From UBA668 sp046086305 (GTDB taxonomy: Bacteria; Actinomycetota; Acidimicrobiia; Acidimicrobiales; Ilumatobacteraceae): DNA of 37,285 nucleotides. Both the position numbers and the translations under genes were made by a program. Shown here one piece after another: positions 1 through 6,536 of this stretch (positions are counted from its first letter, which is position 1; the number at the start of each line of letters is the position of its first letter). Location: assembly GCA_046086305.1 (NCBI GenBank), contig JBJSXI010000105.1:1-37285 (forward strand), given 5' to 3'. The notes below the pieces were generated by a model. That model did no database searches. It had not been told where the DNA came from and was given only the letters and a program-made list of their open reading frames with translations.

Positions 1-1052
1 GGTCCGAGGGCGGCCAATTCGCGCTCGGCGACGGCGAGGTCGTCGCGCAGGCGTTGCGCGTCGGCCTCGAGGTTGGCGATCACCCCACTGTCCATCAGCT
101 GCCCGCGGTCACGCTCCATCGACCGACGACGCTCGACGAGAACCGCCGCCAGACCTCGTGCTCGCTCGCGGAGTTGCTCGACGCGCACCGTCTCGTCGCC
201 GAGGTCGGTATCACCACGCGCCGTCAACTCGGCTTCGGCTTCCACCACGGTTCGCTCGAGTGACGCCAACTCGTCGCGCAGCGCCGTGAAACCCGAATCC
301 GCAGCGACGCGTTCTGCAGCCAGCCCCGCGAGGCGAGCACGCTGGGCAGCGATGTCGCGCCCGGCGAGATGGATCCGCAACGCATCCAATTCGCTGACGA
401 GGTCACCGTGGCGGCGGGCCGCATCCGCCTGACGCTCGAGCGGCCGCAGTTGACGACGCACTTCGCGCAAGAGGTCTTGTACGCGCAGCAGGCTCGACTC
501 GGTCGCGTCGAGGCGCCGCTCTGCCTTCTCCTTGCGCTTGCGGAACTTCAGGACGCCTGCAGCCTCCTCGATGATCGCGCGGCGATCCTCGGGCCTGGCG
601 TTGAGGACTGCGTCGATCTGCCCCTGGCTGACGATCACGTGCTGCTGTCGCCCGACGCCGGCGTCACTGAGCAGTTCTTGGACGTCGAGCAGGCGACACG
701 GCACGCCGTTGATCGCGTACTCGCTCTCACCGCTGCGGAACAGGATGCGGCTCACGGTGACCTCGGTGAACTCGATCGGCAGGAGACCTGCGGAGTTGTC
801 GAGGGTGAGCACGACCTCGGCGCGACCGAGGGCGGGACGACGGGCAGTGCCGGCGAAGATGACATCGTCCATCTTCTGACTGCGCACGGCACTCGGCGCC
901 TGCGCACCGAGGACCCACGCGATGGCGTCGACGACGTTCGACTTGCCCGATCCGTTCGGCCCGACGACGACGGTGACCCCCGGCTCGAGGTGCATGGTCG
1001 TCGGGTCGGCGAACGACTTGAATCCTTTGAGGGTGAGGGACTTCAAGAACAC
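1..1052 (-). CDS. smc: Chromosome segregation ATPase SMC, N-terminal part (truncated by window edge)
   Basis: Structural maintenance of chromosomes ATPase, which compacts and segregates DNA as a dimer with ScpA/ScpB. About 350 N-terminal residues are present and the frame stays open to base 1. Seen: the typical SMC beginning (MFLKSLTLKGFKSF), a Walker A loop GPNGSGKS at residues 31-38, a Q-loop region VSQGQIDAVL near residue 145, and from about residue 170 the Arg/Glu/Leu-rich heptad sequence of the first coiled-coil arm. The hinge, second arm and Walker B half lie outside the window. I chose the GTG at 1052 because it gives the family N-terminus. A TAGGGT hexamer (1062-1067) ends 9 nt upstream of it, so smc may have its own promoter besides read-through from mutM, which ends 46 nt upstream. 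Confidence 0.96.
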   Translation of the reverse strand, partial: MFLKSLTLKGFKSFADPTTMHLEPGVTVVVGPNGSGKSNVVDAIAWVLGAQAPSAVRSQKMDDVIFAGTARRPALGRAEVVLTLDNSAGLLPIEFTEVTVSRILFRSGESEYAINGVPCRLLDVQELLSDAGVGRQQHVIVSQGQIDAVLNARPEDRRAIIEEAAGVLKFRKRKEKAERRLDATESSLLRVQDLLREVRRQLRPLERQADAARRHGDLVSELDALRIHLAGRDIAAQRARLAGLAAERVAADSGFTALRDELASLERTVVEAEAELTARGDTDLGDETVRVEQLRERARGLAAVLVERRRSMERDRGQLMDSGVIANLEADAQRLRDDLAVAERELAALG

Positions 1053-1061
1053 GGCGGCGCG

Positions 1062-1067
1062 ACCCTA
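1062..1067 (-). promoter_or_regulatory. Putative -10 hexamer for smc
   Basis: TAGGGT on the minus strand, with 9 nt between the hexamer and the GTG of smc. It matches the TANNNT-plus-short-spacer pattern seen before many genes here and predicts a leader of at most a few bases. Seen in sequence; promoter function is inferred. Confidence 0.4.
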
Positions 1068-1098
1068 CACGGCGCCCCGAAATGGCCCAACCGGGCGC

Positions 1099-1947
1099 TC
1101 AGCGCTGACAGCGGGGGCACCACGAGGTGGTCCGGCCAGCCTCGACGGAGCGGACGATGTCGGCCCGGCCACAGCTCAGACAGCGCTGGCCCGCCCGGCC
1201 GTAGACGAGGTGGTGCACCTGGAACCAGCCGTGCCGGCCCTCCGGATCGACGTACTGGGTGTCGTCGAGGGTGCTGCCACCCGCCTCGATCGCCTCCTCG
1301 AGCACCTCGAGCAGCGATCCGTGGAGCCGCCCGACCTCGCGCGAGGACAGCGTGTCGGCCCGGCGGTCGGGTCGCAGCCGGGCACGGTGGAGGGTCTCGT
1401 CGGCGTAGATGTTGCCGATCCCCGCCACCACGTGCTGGTCGAGCAACACCGCCTTGAGCCGTCCGCGTCGTGCGGCGAGCAGGCTGGCCAAGGTGTCCCG
1501 GTCGAGCCCGTCGACGACCGGGTCGACCCCGAGGCGCCCGAGTTCGGGAACCTCCACGTCGCGTCGGTCGGGGTCGAACACCACCATCTCGCCGAAGGTG
1601 CGCGGATCGACGAACCACAGTTCGCCACTCGAGTCGGTCGCCGGATCGAGGTGCAACACGACATGGGTGTGCGCCGGGCGAGGCGCGCCGGCAGCGGCCG
1701 CGAGGAGCCGACCGCTCATCCGCAGGTGGATCATCAACTCGTCACCCGAGTCGAGCGGGCACAGCAGGTACTTGCCCCGCCGCCGGGCGGCCGTGACGGT
1801 CGTCGCGGTCAGCCCGGCGACGAGGGCCTCACGCGACGTACGCCGGACCGTGCGCTCGCGACCGACCTCGACGGCCGTGATTCGCCGCCCGACCAACACC
1901 CGCTCGAGCCCGCGTCGCACGGTCTCCACCTCAGGGAGCTCGGGCAC
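1099..1947 (-). CDS. mutM: Formamidopyrimidine-DNA glycosylase (Fpg/MutM)
   Basis: Bifunctional base-excision repair glycosylase/AP lyase that removes 8-oxoguanine and other oxidised purines. It has 282 residues, normal for the family. Seen: N-terminal PELPEVETVRRGL, in which Pro2 is the catalytic nucleophile and Glu3 the general acid once Met is removed; the loop GRLKAVLLDQ; the helix-two-turn-helix segment VAGIGNIYADE; and a C-terminal zinc finger with CLSC and CPRC pairs bracketing GRTTSW, whose Arg contacts DNA in the family. The GTG start at 1947 lies 3 nt after the rnc stop. The G-rich end of rnc (GAGGGGGGT) serves as ribosome binding site, so the two genes are probably co-translated. 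Confidence 0.97.
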   Translation of the reverse strand: MPELPEVETVRRGLERVLVGRRITAVEVGRERTVRRTSREALVAGLTATTVTAARRRGKYLLCPLDSGDELMIHLRMSGRLLAAAAGAPRPAHTHVVLHLDPATDSSGELWFVDPRTFGEMVVFDPDRRDVEVPELGRLGVDPVVDGLDRDTLASLLAARRGRLKAVLLDQHVVAGIGNIYADETLHRARLRPDRRADTLSSREVGRLHGSLLEVLEEAIEAGGSTLDDTQYVDPEGRHGWFQVHHLVYGRAGQRCLSCGRADIVRSVEAGRTTSWCPRCQR

Positions 1948-1950
1948 CGC

Positions 1951-2643
1951 TCAACCCCCCTCGTCGAGCGCCTCGAGGGCTCGTGCGGCAGCCTGCTGCT
2001 CGGCGGCCTTCTTCGAGCGCCCCGCACCCTCCCCCAACACCCGGCCACCCACCGCCACCGTGGCGGTGAAGTGCTTGTCGTGATCGGGTCCCGACTCGAC
2101 GATCGCGTACATCGGCACGTCGTCGCCGCGTCGGGCGACCACCTCCTGCAGCGCGGTCTTGTGATCGGAGCGCGCCGAGGCCATGCGGCCACCGAGGAGG
2201 CGATCGACCACCCCGAACACCGCATCCACACCCGCATCGAGGTACACCGCACCGACGACGGCCTCGAGCGCATCGCTGAGGATGCTCGGCTTGTGGCGGC
2301 CGCCTGCCGCGTCCTCGCCGCGCCCGAGCAGCAGACACGGACCGAGGCCGATCTCGGCGGCGACGGCGGCCAGGGTGGTCGCATTCACGACCGACTTGCG
2401 CAAATCGGTCAGCCGCCCCTCGGCGACGTCGAGATGTCGTCGGAAGGCGAGTTCGGCGACGACCCAGCCGAGCACTGCGTCGCCGAGGTACTCGAGGCGT
2501 TCGTTGCTCGGACGCCCGCCGGCCTCGGCACACCAGCTGCGATGGGCGAGGGCTTCTTCGAGCAGCGCCGGGTCGGAGAACGAATGGCCGAGATGCGCCT
2601 CGAGCGCAGCGATCGACCGAATGCGGTCGTTGCGGGTCGTCAG
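1951..2643 (-). CDS. rnc: Ribonuclease III, apparently with a CTG start
   Basis: Double-strand-specific endoribonuclease for rRNA and mRNA processing. Seen: the catalytic signature NERLEYLGDAVL, the second acidic motif ILSDALEAVVGAVYLD, and a C-terminal dsRNA-binding domain (TATVAVGGRVLGEG...KKAAEQQAAARAL). The family N-terminus (LEAHLGHSFSDPALLEEALAHRSW) is in frame, but no ATG, GTG or TTG lies in frame upstream of the catalytic motif; the first (2475) would begin inside it. The best start is CTG at 2643, which overlaps the acpP stop as CTGA and gives 230 residues, a normal length. ATT at 2619 is an alternative. Its position between acpP and mutM is the conserved arrangement. Function is certain; the start is inferred. 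Confidence 0.93.
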   Translation of the reverse strand: MTTRNDRIRSIAALEAHLGHSFSDPALLEEALAHRSWCAEAGGRPSNERLEYLGDAVLGWVVAELAFRRHLDVAEGRLTDLRKSVVNATTLAAVAAEIGLGPCLLLGRGEDAAGGRHKPSILSDALEAVVGAVYLDAGVDAVFGVVDRLLGGRMASARSDHKTALQEVVARRGDDVPMYAIVESGPDHDKHFTATVAVGGRVLGEGAGRSKKAAEQQAAARALEALDEGG

Positions 2644-2933
2644 GCGCCCACGACCCGGTCGTGGACGAAGTCGACCGCGTCGCGCACTGTCTTCAGATCG
2701 GCGAGATCCTCGTCCTCGATGCGGAACCCGACGGAGCGCTCGGCGAACTCGTTCTCGAGCGCGTCGACGAGTTCGATCAGGGCCAGCGAGTCGGCGTCGA
2801 GATCGTCGAACGACTGGCCCTCGCTGATCGAGGCCGGGTCGATCTCGAGGATGTCGGCGAGTGATGCGCGGACGATCTCGACGATCTCGCGGCGATCGAT
2901 GGGGTCACGTTCGACGTGGGTCTCGGCGGGCAC
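2640..2933 (-). CDS. acpP: Acyl carrier protein
   Basis: Carrier of growing fatty-acyl chains on a 4'-phosphopantetheine arm. It has 97 residues, slightly longer than the usual 75-80 because of an N-terminal extension (PAETHVERDPIDR). Seen: the attachment motif DADSLALIEL with its Ser, followed by the acidic helix ALENEF and a helix ending VHDRVVGA. Between SLALIEL and the C-terminus it is a little divergent (ERSVGFRIEDEDLADLKTV), so a dedicated rather than general role cannot be excluded. Its place between plsX and rnc is the classic fatty acid/phospholipid context. The GTG start at 2933 follows a strong ribosome site, GAGGAGG (2940-2946), 6 nt away. A private promoter is proposed within the 54-nt gap after plsX. 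Its stop overlaps the rnc start. Confidence 0.93.
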   Translation of the reverse strand: MPAETHVERDPIDRREIVEIVRASLADILEIDPASISEGQSFDDLDADSLALIELVDALENEFAERSVGFRIEDEDLADLKTVRDAVDFVHDRVVGA

Positions 2934-2968
2934 GGTGGTCCTCCTCGGTGCAACGGTCCGACAGCGTG

Positions 2969-2974
2969 ACCTTA
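2969..2974 (-). promoter_or_regulatory. Putative internal -10 hexamer for acpP
   Basis: TAAGGT on the minus strand in the plsX-acpP gap. It would give a leader of about 30 nt that includes the GAGGAGG ribosome site, which suits a highly translated gene. Inferred from sequence only. Confidence 0.35.
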
Positions 2975-2987
2975 GCGTCGCCCGATG

Positions 2988-3956
2988 TCAGGCGGCGGCG
3001 AACGCCGCAGCGATCTCGGCGACGACGCCACGTTCGGCCATCTCGTGGCCGAGCGTGATCGCATGGTGCATGGCCGTCGCCCCCGACGATCCGTGACTGA
3101 TGATGCACACACCGTCGACCCCCAGGAGTACTGCGCCGCCATAGGTGTCGGGACTCATCTCGGCATGGAGCGGCAGCAACGCGGGCATCAGCGCATCGGC
3201 ATGGACGCGCAGTGCCGGATCGGCGCCGAAGGCCTCGAGCAGCGCGGCGAAGAGTGTTCTCATGCCACCCTCGAGCGCCTTGAGCGCGACATTGCCCGTG
3301 AACCCGTCGGTGACGATGACGTCGGCCGTCTTGCGCATCAGATCACGGCCCTCGACATTGCCGACGAAGTCGATGCCGTCCGCCGTAGCGAGCAGCTCGA
3401 AGGTCTCCTTGCGCAGCGAGTCGCCCTTGCCCGGCTCCTCGCCGATGCTCAGCAGGCCGACACGTGGCGTCGCCACATCGAACCGATGGCGGGCGTAGAT
3501 CGACCCCATGCGGGCGAACTGGACGAGCCAGTTCGGCTGCACCTCGGCGTTGGCCCCTGCATCGAGCAGGACGTTCGGCACATGTCCCGGCACGGGGATC
3601 GGCGTGGCGATCGCCGGACGACTGACCCCCTTGAGTCGCCCCATCCGCAGGAGGGCAGCGGCCATCGCCGCACCCGTGTTCCCCGCCGACACCATGGCGC
3701 TCGCCCGCCCGTCGCGCACGGCCTCTGCCGCTCGCACGAGGGTCGAGTCCTTCTTGCGTCGCACCGCCTGGGCCGGGTCTTCGTCCATGGCGATGACTTC
3801 GCTCGCCTCGAGCAATGGCAGCGAACCGGCACCGGCGAGATCGCCCGGGCCGACGAGCACCACGGGCACCCCGGCCTCGGCGGCCCGGTGCGCACCGGCG
3901 AGGATCTCGTCGGGGGCGCGGTCTCCGCCCATCACGTCGACGGCGACGGGCAGCAT
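2988..3956 (-). CDS. plsX: Phosphate acyltransferase PlsX
   Basis: Peripheral membrane enzyme that converts acyl-ACP and phosphate to acyl-phosphate, the donor for PlsY in phosphatidic acid synthesis. It has 322 residues, normal length. Seen: N-terminal VDVMGGDRAPDEIL, the SAGNTGAAMAAALLRMG block, LLDAGANAEVQPNWLVQFA, LLSIGEEPGKGDSL, and the C-terminal VTDGFTGNVALKALEGG signature. The ATG at 3956 lies 4 nt after the rpmF stop, so translation is likely coupled. The neighbours rpmF upstream and acpP downstream are the textbook arrangement linking ribosome protein, phospholipid and fatty-acid genes. Confidence 0.97.
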   Translation of the reverse strand: MLPVAVDVMGGDRAPDEILAGAHRAAEAGVPVVLVGPGDLAGAGSLPLLEASEVIAMDEDPAQAVRRKKDSTLVRAAEAVRDGRASAMVSAGNTGAAMAAALLRMGRLKGVSRPAIATPIPVPGHVPNVLLDAGANAEVQPNWLVQFARMGSIYARHRFDVATPRVGLLSIGEEPGKGDSLRKETFELLATADGIDFVGNVEGRDLMRKTADVIVTDGFTGNVALKALEGGMRTLFAALLEAFGADPALRVHADALMPALLPLHAEMSPDTYGGAVLLGVDGVCIISHGSSGATAMHHAITLGHEMAERGVVAEIAAAFAAA

Positions 3957-3960
3957 GGGC

Positions 3961-4140
3961 TCAGTCGACGGCGATGACTTCGCGGTCGCGGTACCAGCCG
4001 CAACTCGGGCACACCGTGTGGGGCACCTTGGCGTTCGCGCACCGCGGGCAGATGCTCCGCGCGGGTGCGGCGAGTCGCCAGTTCCCGGCGCGCCGGCTAC
4101 GCGTCTTGGACTTCGACTTCTTCTTCTTGGGAACGGCCAT
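3961..4140 (-). CDS. rpmF: 50S ribosomal protein L32, zinc-binding form
   Basis: Large-subunit ribosomal protein of 59 residues. Seen: the conserved start MAVPKKKKSKSKTRSRR and two zinc-binding pairs, Cys31/Cys34 and Cys44/Cys47 (CPRC and CPSC), making this the Cys-containing form rather than the zinc-independent paralogue some actinobacteria also have. The ATG at 4140 follows a purine-rich GGGAG 5 nt upstream. It sits between DUF177 and plsX in the usual order. The 71-nt gap upstream holds a perfect hairpin and a TAGCCT hexamer, so it probably has its own promoter and a structured leader. Confidence 0.97.
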   Translation of the reverse strand: MAVPKKKKSKSKTRSRRAGNWRLAAPARSICPRCANAKVPHTVCPSCGWYRDREVIAVD

Positions 4141-4158
4141 GACGACTCCCGGCGCTGG

Positions 4159-4175
4159 CGAGGGACACTCCCTCG
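4159..4175 (-). promoter_or_regulatory. Perfect hairpin in the rpmF leader
   Basis: Inverted repeat CGAGGGA-CAC-TCCCTCG on the plus strand: a 7-bp perfect stem with a 3-nt loop, 18 nt upstream of the rpmF start. If the TAGCCT hexamer upstream is the -10, the hairpin lies almost at the 5' end of the leader. No U-run follows, so it does not look like an intrinsic terminator. It could be a stability or translational control element. Confidence 0.5.
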
Positions 4176-4185
4176 GGACCCCGAA

Positions 4186-4191
4186 AGGCTA
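4186..4191 (-). promoter_or_regulatory. Putative -10 hexamer for rpmF-plsX
   Basis: TAGCCT on the minus strand within the DUF177-rpmF gap, predicting transcription from about base 4179 and a leader of about 40 nt that contains the hairpin and a ribosome site. Inferred. Confidence 0.4.
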
Positions 4192-4211
4192 GCGGCGCCG
4201 ACCCACCACCG

Positions 4212-4718
4212 CTACCCGCCGTCGCGCCAGTCGTCGAGGGCCGCCCAGCGCGGGTCGGTCGCCTCAGTGACGCACGTACACGGGGTGCGGTTCTTGTCGA
4301 CCCCGCACAGAGGGCACAGCCCGGCACAGTCCTCCCGGCACAGCGGCGACAGTGGCGCCTCGAGGAGGGCCACCTCGCGCACGAGGGGGCGCAGGTCGAT
4401 CTGGTCACCCACGAGTTCGAAGGCATCGGGATCGGTCAGAACACGCTGGTACAGCTCGTGCACCTCGCCGACCGCAACACCCTCGACCGGGAGAAGGCAT
4501 CGGCGGCAGATCCCCCGCCACGGCACACGCACGGTGCCGTCGACGACCACGCCGTCGGTGAGCGACTCGAGGTGCAGGCCGACCGCCACCGCTGCCTCGG
4601 GATCGAAACGGTCATCGGCGACGTCGACGTCGACGAGCGTCGTGGCGCACTCGACCGTCCGTTCCGTACCCGGTCGGCGGAGCAGTTCGACGACGTTGAC
4701 GACCAGCGGGTCGGCCAC
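4212..4718 (-). CDS. DUF177/YceD family protein
   Basis: Member of the YceD/DUF177 family encoded next to rpmF in most bacteria and linked in the literature to large-subunit rRNA accumulation. It has 168 residues. Seen: an N-terminal beta-rich region, a CxxC pair within GICRRCLLPVEG, the acidic patch DQIDLRPLVREVALLEAPLSPLC, and the C-terminal cysteine cluster CREDCAGLCPLCG ending in TDPRWAALDDW, the family's typical tail. The cysteines suggest metal binding. The GTG start at 4718 is 3 nt after the preceding stop, so it is in the same transcript as the coiled-coil gene upstream. Confidence 0.9.
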   Translation of the reverse strand: MADPLVVNVVELLRRPGTERTVECATTLVDVDVADDRFDPEAAVAVGLHLESLTDGVVVDGTVRVPWRGICRRCLLPVEGVAVGEVHELYQRVLTDPDAFELVGDQIDLRPLVREVALLEAPLSPLCREDCAGLCPLCGVDKNRTPCTCVTEATDPRWAALDDWRDGG

Positions 4719-4721
4719 GAT

Positions 4722-5327
4722 TCAGCGATCCTGGTCGAAGAATCCCATCGAGAGGTCGTCGACCGGCTCGGCGACTTCTTCGCGCACCTTGCCGACCCCG
4801 ATGTTCAACTTCGACCGACCGGCCTGCACGGTCTTGCTCAACCGATCGAGGAGGATCTCGAAGCTCGCCAGCCGCTGATCGAGGAAATCCTCGGTCTCGT
4901 GGCGCAGGCGTCGGGCATCGGCATCAGCCGCTTCGCTGACCTGGCGTGCCCGCTGTTCGGCGGCACGGACGACCTCGGTGCGCTGCACCATGCGCTCGGC
5001 CTGCACCCGCGCGGCCTCGAGCAGTTCGTCGGCCTCGCGACGCGTCTTGGCCACGAACTCCTGACGCTCCTTGATCATCCAGCGGGCGTGGCGCATCTCC
5101 TCGGGCAGTCGATGGAGACACTCCTCGAGCAACTCGATGATCTCGTCGCGGTCGATCCTGGGCGACGACGACAGCGGCATTGTCGGGGCGGTCGCGATGA
5201 CGTCGATGGCGCGGCGCAGCAGCGACTCGGCATCACCGACGTACCCGTTCGTCGTGCGGACGTAGGCATCGGAGTCCTCGTACGAGTCGTCGGCGTACTC
5301 GTCCTCGTACTCGTGGTCGTAGGTCAT
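4722..5327 (-). CDS. DivIVA-like coiled-coil protein
   Basis: Not assigned to a characterised protein. It has 201 residues. Seen: a very acidic, Tyr-rich N-terminus (DHEYEDEYADDSYEDSD), a possible helical hairpin region around residues 30-75, then a long charged helix at about residues 75-165 (MIKERQEFVAKTRREADELLEAARVQAERM) typical of DivIVA/SepIVA-like or ATP-synthase b-like coiled coils, and a C-terminus ending DDLSMGFFDQDR. Proteins of this type sit between coaD and DUF177 in many actinobacteria and are often misnamed ATP synthase subunit B. The ATG at 5327 overlaps the coaD stop (ATGA) and has GAGGAGG just upstream, so it is translationally coupled. A cell-envelope or division scaffold role is inference. 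Confidence 0.85.
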   Translation of the reverse strand: MTYDHEYEDEYADDSYEDSDAYVRTTNGYVGDAESLLRRAIDVIATAPTMPLSSSPRIDRDEIIELLEECLHRLPEEMRHARWMIKERQEFVAKTRREADELLEAARVQAERMVQRTEVVRAAEQRARQVSEAADADARRLRHETEDFLDQRLASFEILLDRLSKTVQAGRSKLNIGVGKVREEVAEPVDDLSMGFFDQDR

Positions 5328-5821
5328 CGCGACCTCCTCTCAGACGGCGGGAACAGCGACGCGAGGCCAGCGGCGACAGGACCCGGGACGAGTGATGTGA
5401 CATCTCCCCCGAACTCGGCGATCTCGCGGATGAAGCGACTCGAGATGCTCACCAGACTTGGGTTACAGGGAAGATAGACCGTTCGCACACCGCTCACGGC
5501 GTGGTTGGTGTGGGCCATCTGCTGCTCGACCTCGAAGTCACCGCCGGTCCGCAGGCCCTTGACGATGAACGCAGCGCGTACCTGTTTGGCCGCATCCACG
5601 GCGAGACCGCTGAAGGCGGTGACCTTCACCGACGGCAGGTACGAGATGCTCGCCCGGATCATCTCGGTGCGCTGCTGGGCCGAGAACATCCCACCCTGTT
5701 TGGACGGGTTGTGCATCACCCCGACGACGACCTTGCCGAACAGGGCCACCGACTGCTCGATCACATCGACGTGACCGAGGTGCAGCGGGTCGAAACTGCC
5801 CGGATAGAGGACGGTGGCCAT
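5324..5821 (-). CDS. coaD: Phosphopantetheine adenylyltransferase
   Basis: Penultimate enzyme of coenzyme A synthesis: 4'-phosphopantetheine plus ATP gives dephospho-CoA. It has 165 residues, normal. Seen: YPGSFDPLHLGHVDVI with the nucleotidyltransferase HxGH motif, the KGLRTGGDFEVEQQMAHTN substrate loop, and the SSRFIREIAEFGGDV motif near the C-terminus that contacts ATP. The ATG at 5821 is 19 nt beyond the rsmD stop, and TAGCGT lies 9 nt upstream. The stop overlaps the next gene's start as ATGA. Confidence 0.97.
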   Translation of the reverse strand: MATVLYPGSFDPLHLGHVDVIEQSVALFGKVVVGVMHNPSKQGGMFSAQQRTEMIRASISYLPSVKVTAFSGLAVDAAKQVRAAFIVKGLRTGGDFEVEQQMAHTNHAVSGVRTVYLPCNPSLVSISSRFIREIAEFGGDVTSLVPGPVAAGLASLFPPSERRSR

Positions 5822-5830
5822 GTGGGCGAC

Positions 5831-5836
5831 ACGCTA
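5831..5836 (-). promoter_or_regulatory. Putative -10 hexamer for coaD
   Basis: TAGCGT on the minus strand, ending 9 nt before the coaD ATG, in the 19-nt gap after rsmD. The same hexamer precedes the LLM gene at 17213. Inferred. Confidence 0.38.
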
Positions 5837-5840
5837 GCCG

Positions 5841-6356
5841 TCAGGGCCGGAGGAAGGTCACCCACGTCCGTCCGTAGCGGCGACTGCGCACCGACTCCCA
5901 GCCCGCCGGTGCCGCAACCTCTCGGTCGGACTCGGCGATGACGAGCCCTGCGCGAGCGAGGAGTCCGAGCAGGCCCGGCCAGTCGACCGCGGCGTACGGC
6001 GGATCGACGAACACGAGGTCGACCGACGGCGCCGAGGGCAGCCACGCCAGCACGTCGGCGGCGATGACCGTGCATCGGTCGGCGACGCGCAGCGACTCGA
6101 TATTCATCCGCAGCGCATCGAGTGCCCCACGGTCGCGCTCGACGAATGTGCAGTGCGCCGCCCCACGACTGAGCGCCTCGAGGCCCACGGCCCCCGAACC
6201 GGCGTAGAGATCGACGACGAGCGCACCCTCGACGACCCCCATGCTGTCGAGCGCATTGAAGACCGCCTGACGCACCTTGTCGGTGGTGGGACGGGTCGCC
6301 ACACCGCCGGGTGCCACGAGTCGTCGCCCACCGAACTCACCCGCGACCACACGCAC
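5841..6356 (-). CDS. rsmD: 16S rRNA (guanine-N2)-methyltransferase RsmD
   Basis: SAM-dependent methyltransferase that modifies G966 (E. coli numbering) of 16S rRNA. It has 171 residues. Seen: N-terminal VVAGEFGGRRLVAP, the RPTTDKVRQAVFNAL motif, the SAM-binding loop VDLYAGSGAVGLEALSRGA, and the catalytic FVDPPYA. The frame stays open upstream to 6428, but the GTG at 6356 gives the family start MRVVAGEFGGRR and is exactly 7 nt downstream of a TAGTCT hexamer, consistent with a leaderless mRNA. It heads the minus-strand cluster towards smc and is divergent to the zinc-ribbon gene. Confidence 0.95.
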   Translation of the reverse strand: MRVVAGEFGGRRLVAPGGVATRPTTDKVRQAVFNALDSMGVVEGALVVDLYAGSGAVGLEALSRGAAHCTFVERDRGALDALRMNIESLRVADRCTVIAADVLAWLPSAPSVDLVFVDPPYAAVDWPGLLGLLARAGLVIAESDREVAAPAGWESVRSRRYGRTWVTFLRP

Positions 6357-6362
6357 GACCGC

Positions 6363-6369
6363 CAGACTA
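6363..6369. promoter_or_regulatory. Bidirectional -10 element, rsmD / zinc-ribbon gene
   Basis: The heptamer CAGACTA reads as CAGACT (plus), 6 nt before the GTG at 6375, and as TAGTCT (minus), 7 nt before the GTG at 6356. The two start codons are only 18 nt apart, so both mRNAs would be leaderless and would share one melted region. Function is inferred from geometry. Confidence 0.5.
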
Positions 6370-6374
6370 CGAGT

Positions 6375-6536
6375 GTGCCCGTGCCCGAACCCACTATCGA
6401 GTGTGTCGACTGCGGCGGCACGTGCCATCTGCTCACCGCGCCACCCGAGGATGGGCTGTGGGAGCCCGGCGACATCGTCGCCTACCGCTGTCCTGACTGC
6501 CTCGACCGATGGGACCTCGTCCTGCCCGAGGACTAA
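6375..6536 (+). CDS. Small zinc-ribbon protein (53 aa), unknown function
   Basis: Not recognised. A 53-residue protein with two CxxC pairs, Cys10/Cys13 (CVDC) and Cys39/Cys42 (CPDC), plus Cys17/His18, spaced like a small zinc ribbon. The acidic stretch PPEDGLWEPGD lies between them, and it ends DRWDLVLPED. Reasons to believe it: it fills the only plus-strand gap between rsmD and recG; it starts at a GTG with a CAGACT hexamer 6 nt upstream, as pckG does; and its TAA stop interlocks with the recG TAG stop (CTAA). A second in-frame GTG at 6381 is possible. Confidence 0.6.
   Translation: MPVPEPTIECVDCGGTCHLLTAPPEDGLWEPGDIVAYRCPDCLDRWDLVLPED

Noticed and set aside
1053..1098. Terminator between mutM and smc
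   Set aside because: A GCCC/GGGC stem of 4 bp exists but is too weak and lacks a U-run; smc is probably also reached by read-through.
922..3096. 724-codon open frame on the plus strand
   Set aside because: It lies antisense to smc, mutM, rnc and acpP, whose translations carry clear family motifs. Its Arg/Pro/Gly/His-rich translation is the usual shadow in high-GC DNA.
6357..6428. N-terminal extension of rsmD
   Set aside because: The added 24 residues are not family-like and would run through the divergent zinc-ribbon gene and the shared -10 element.
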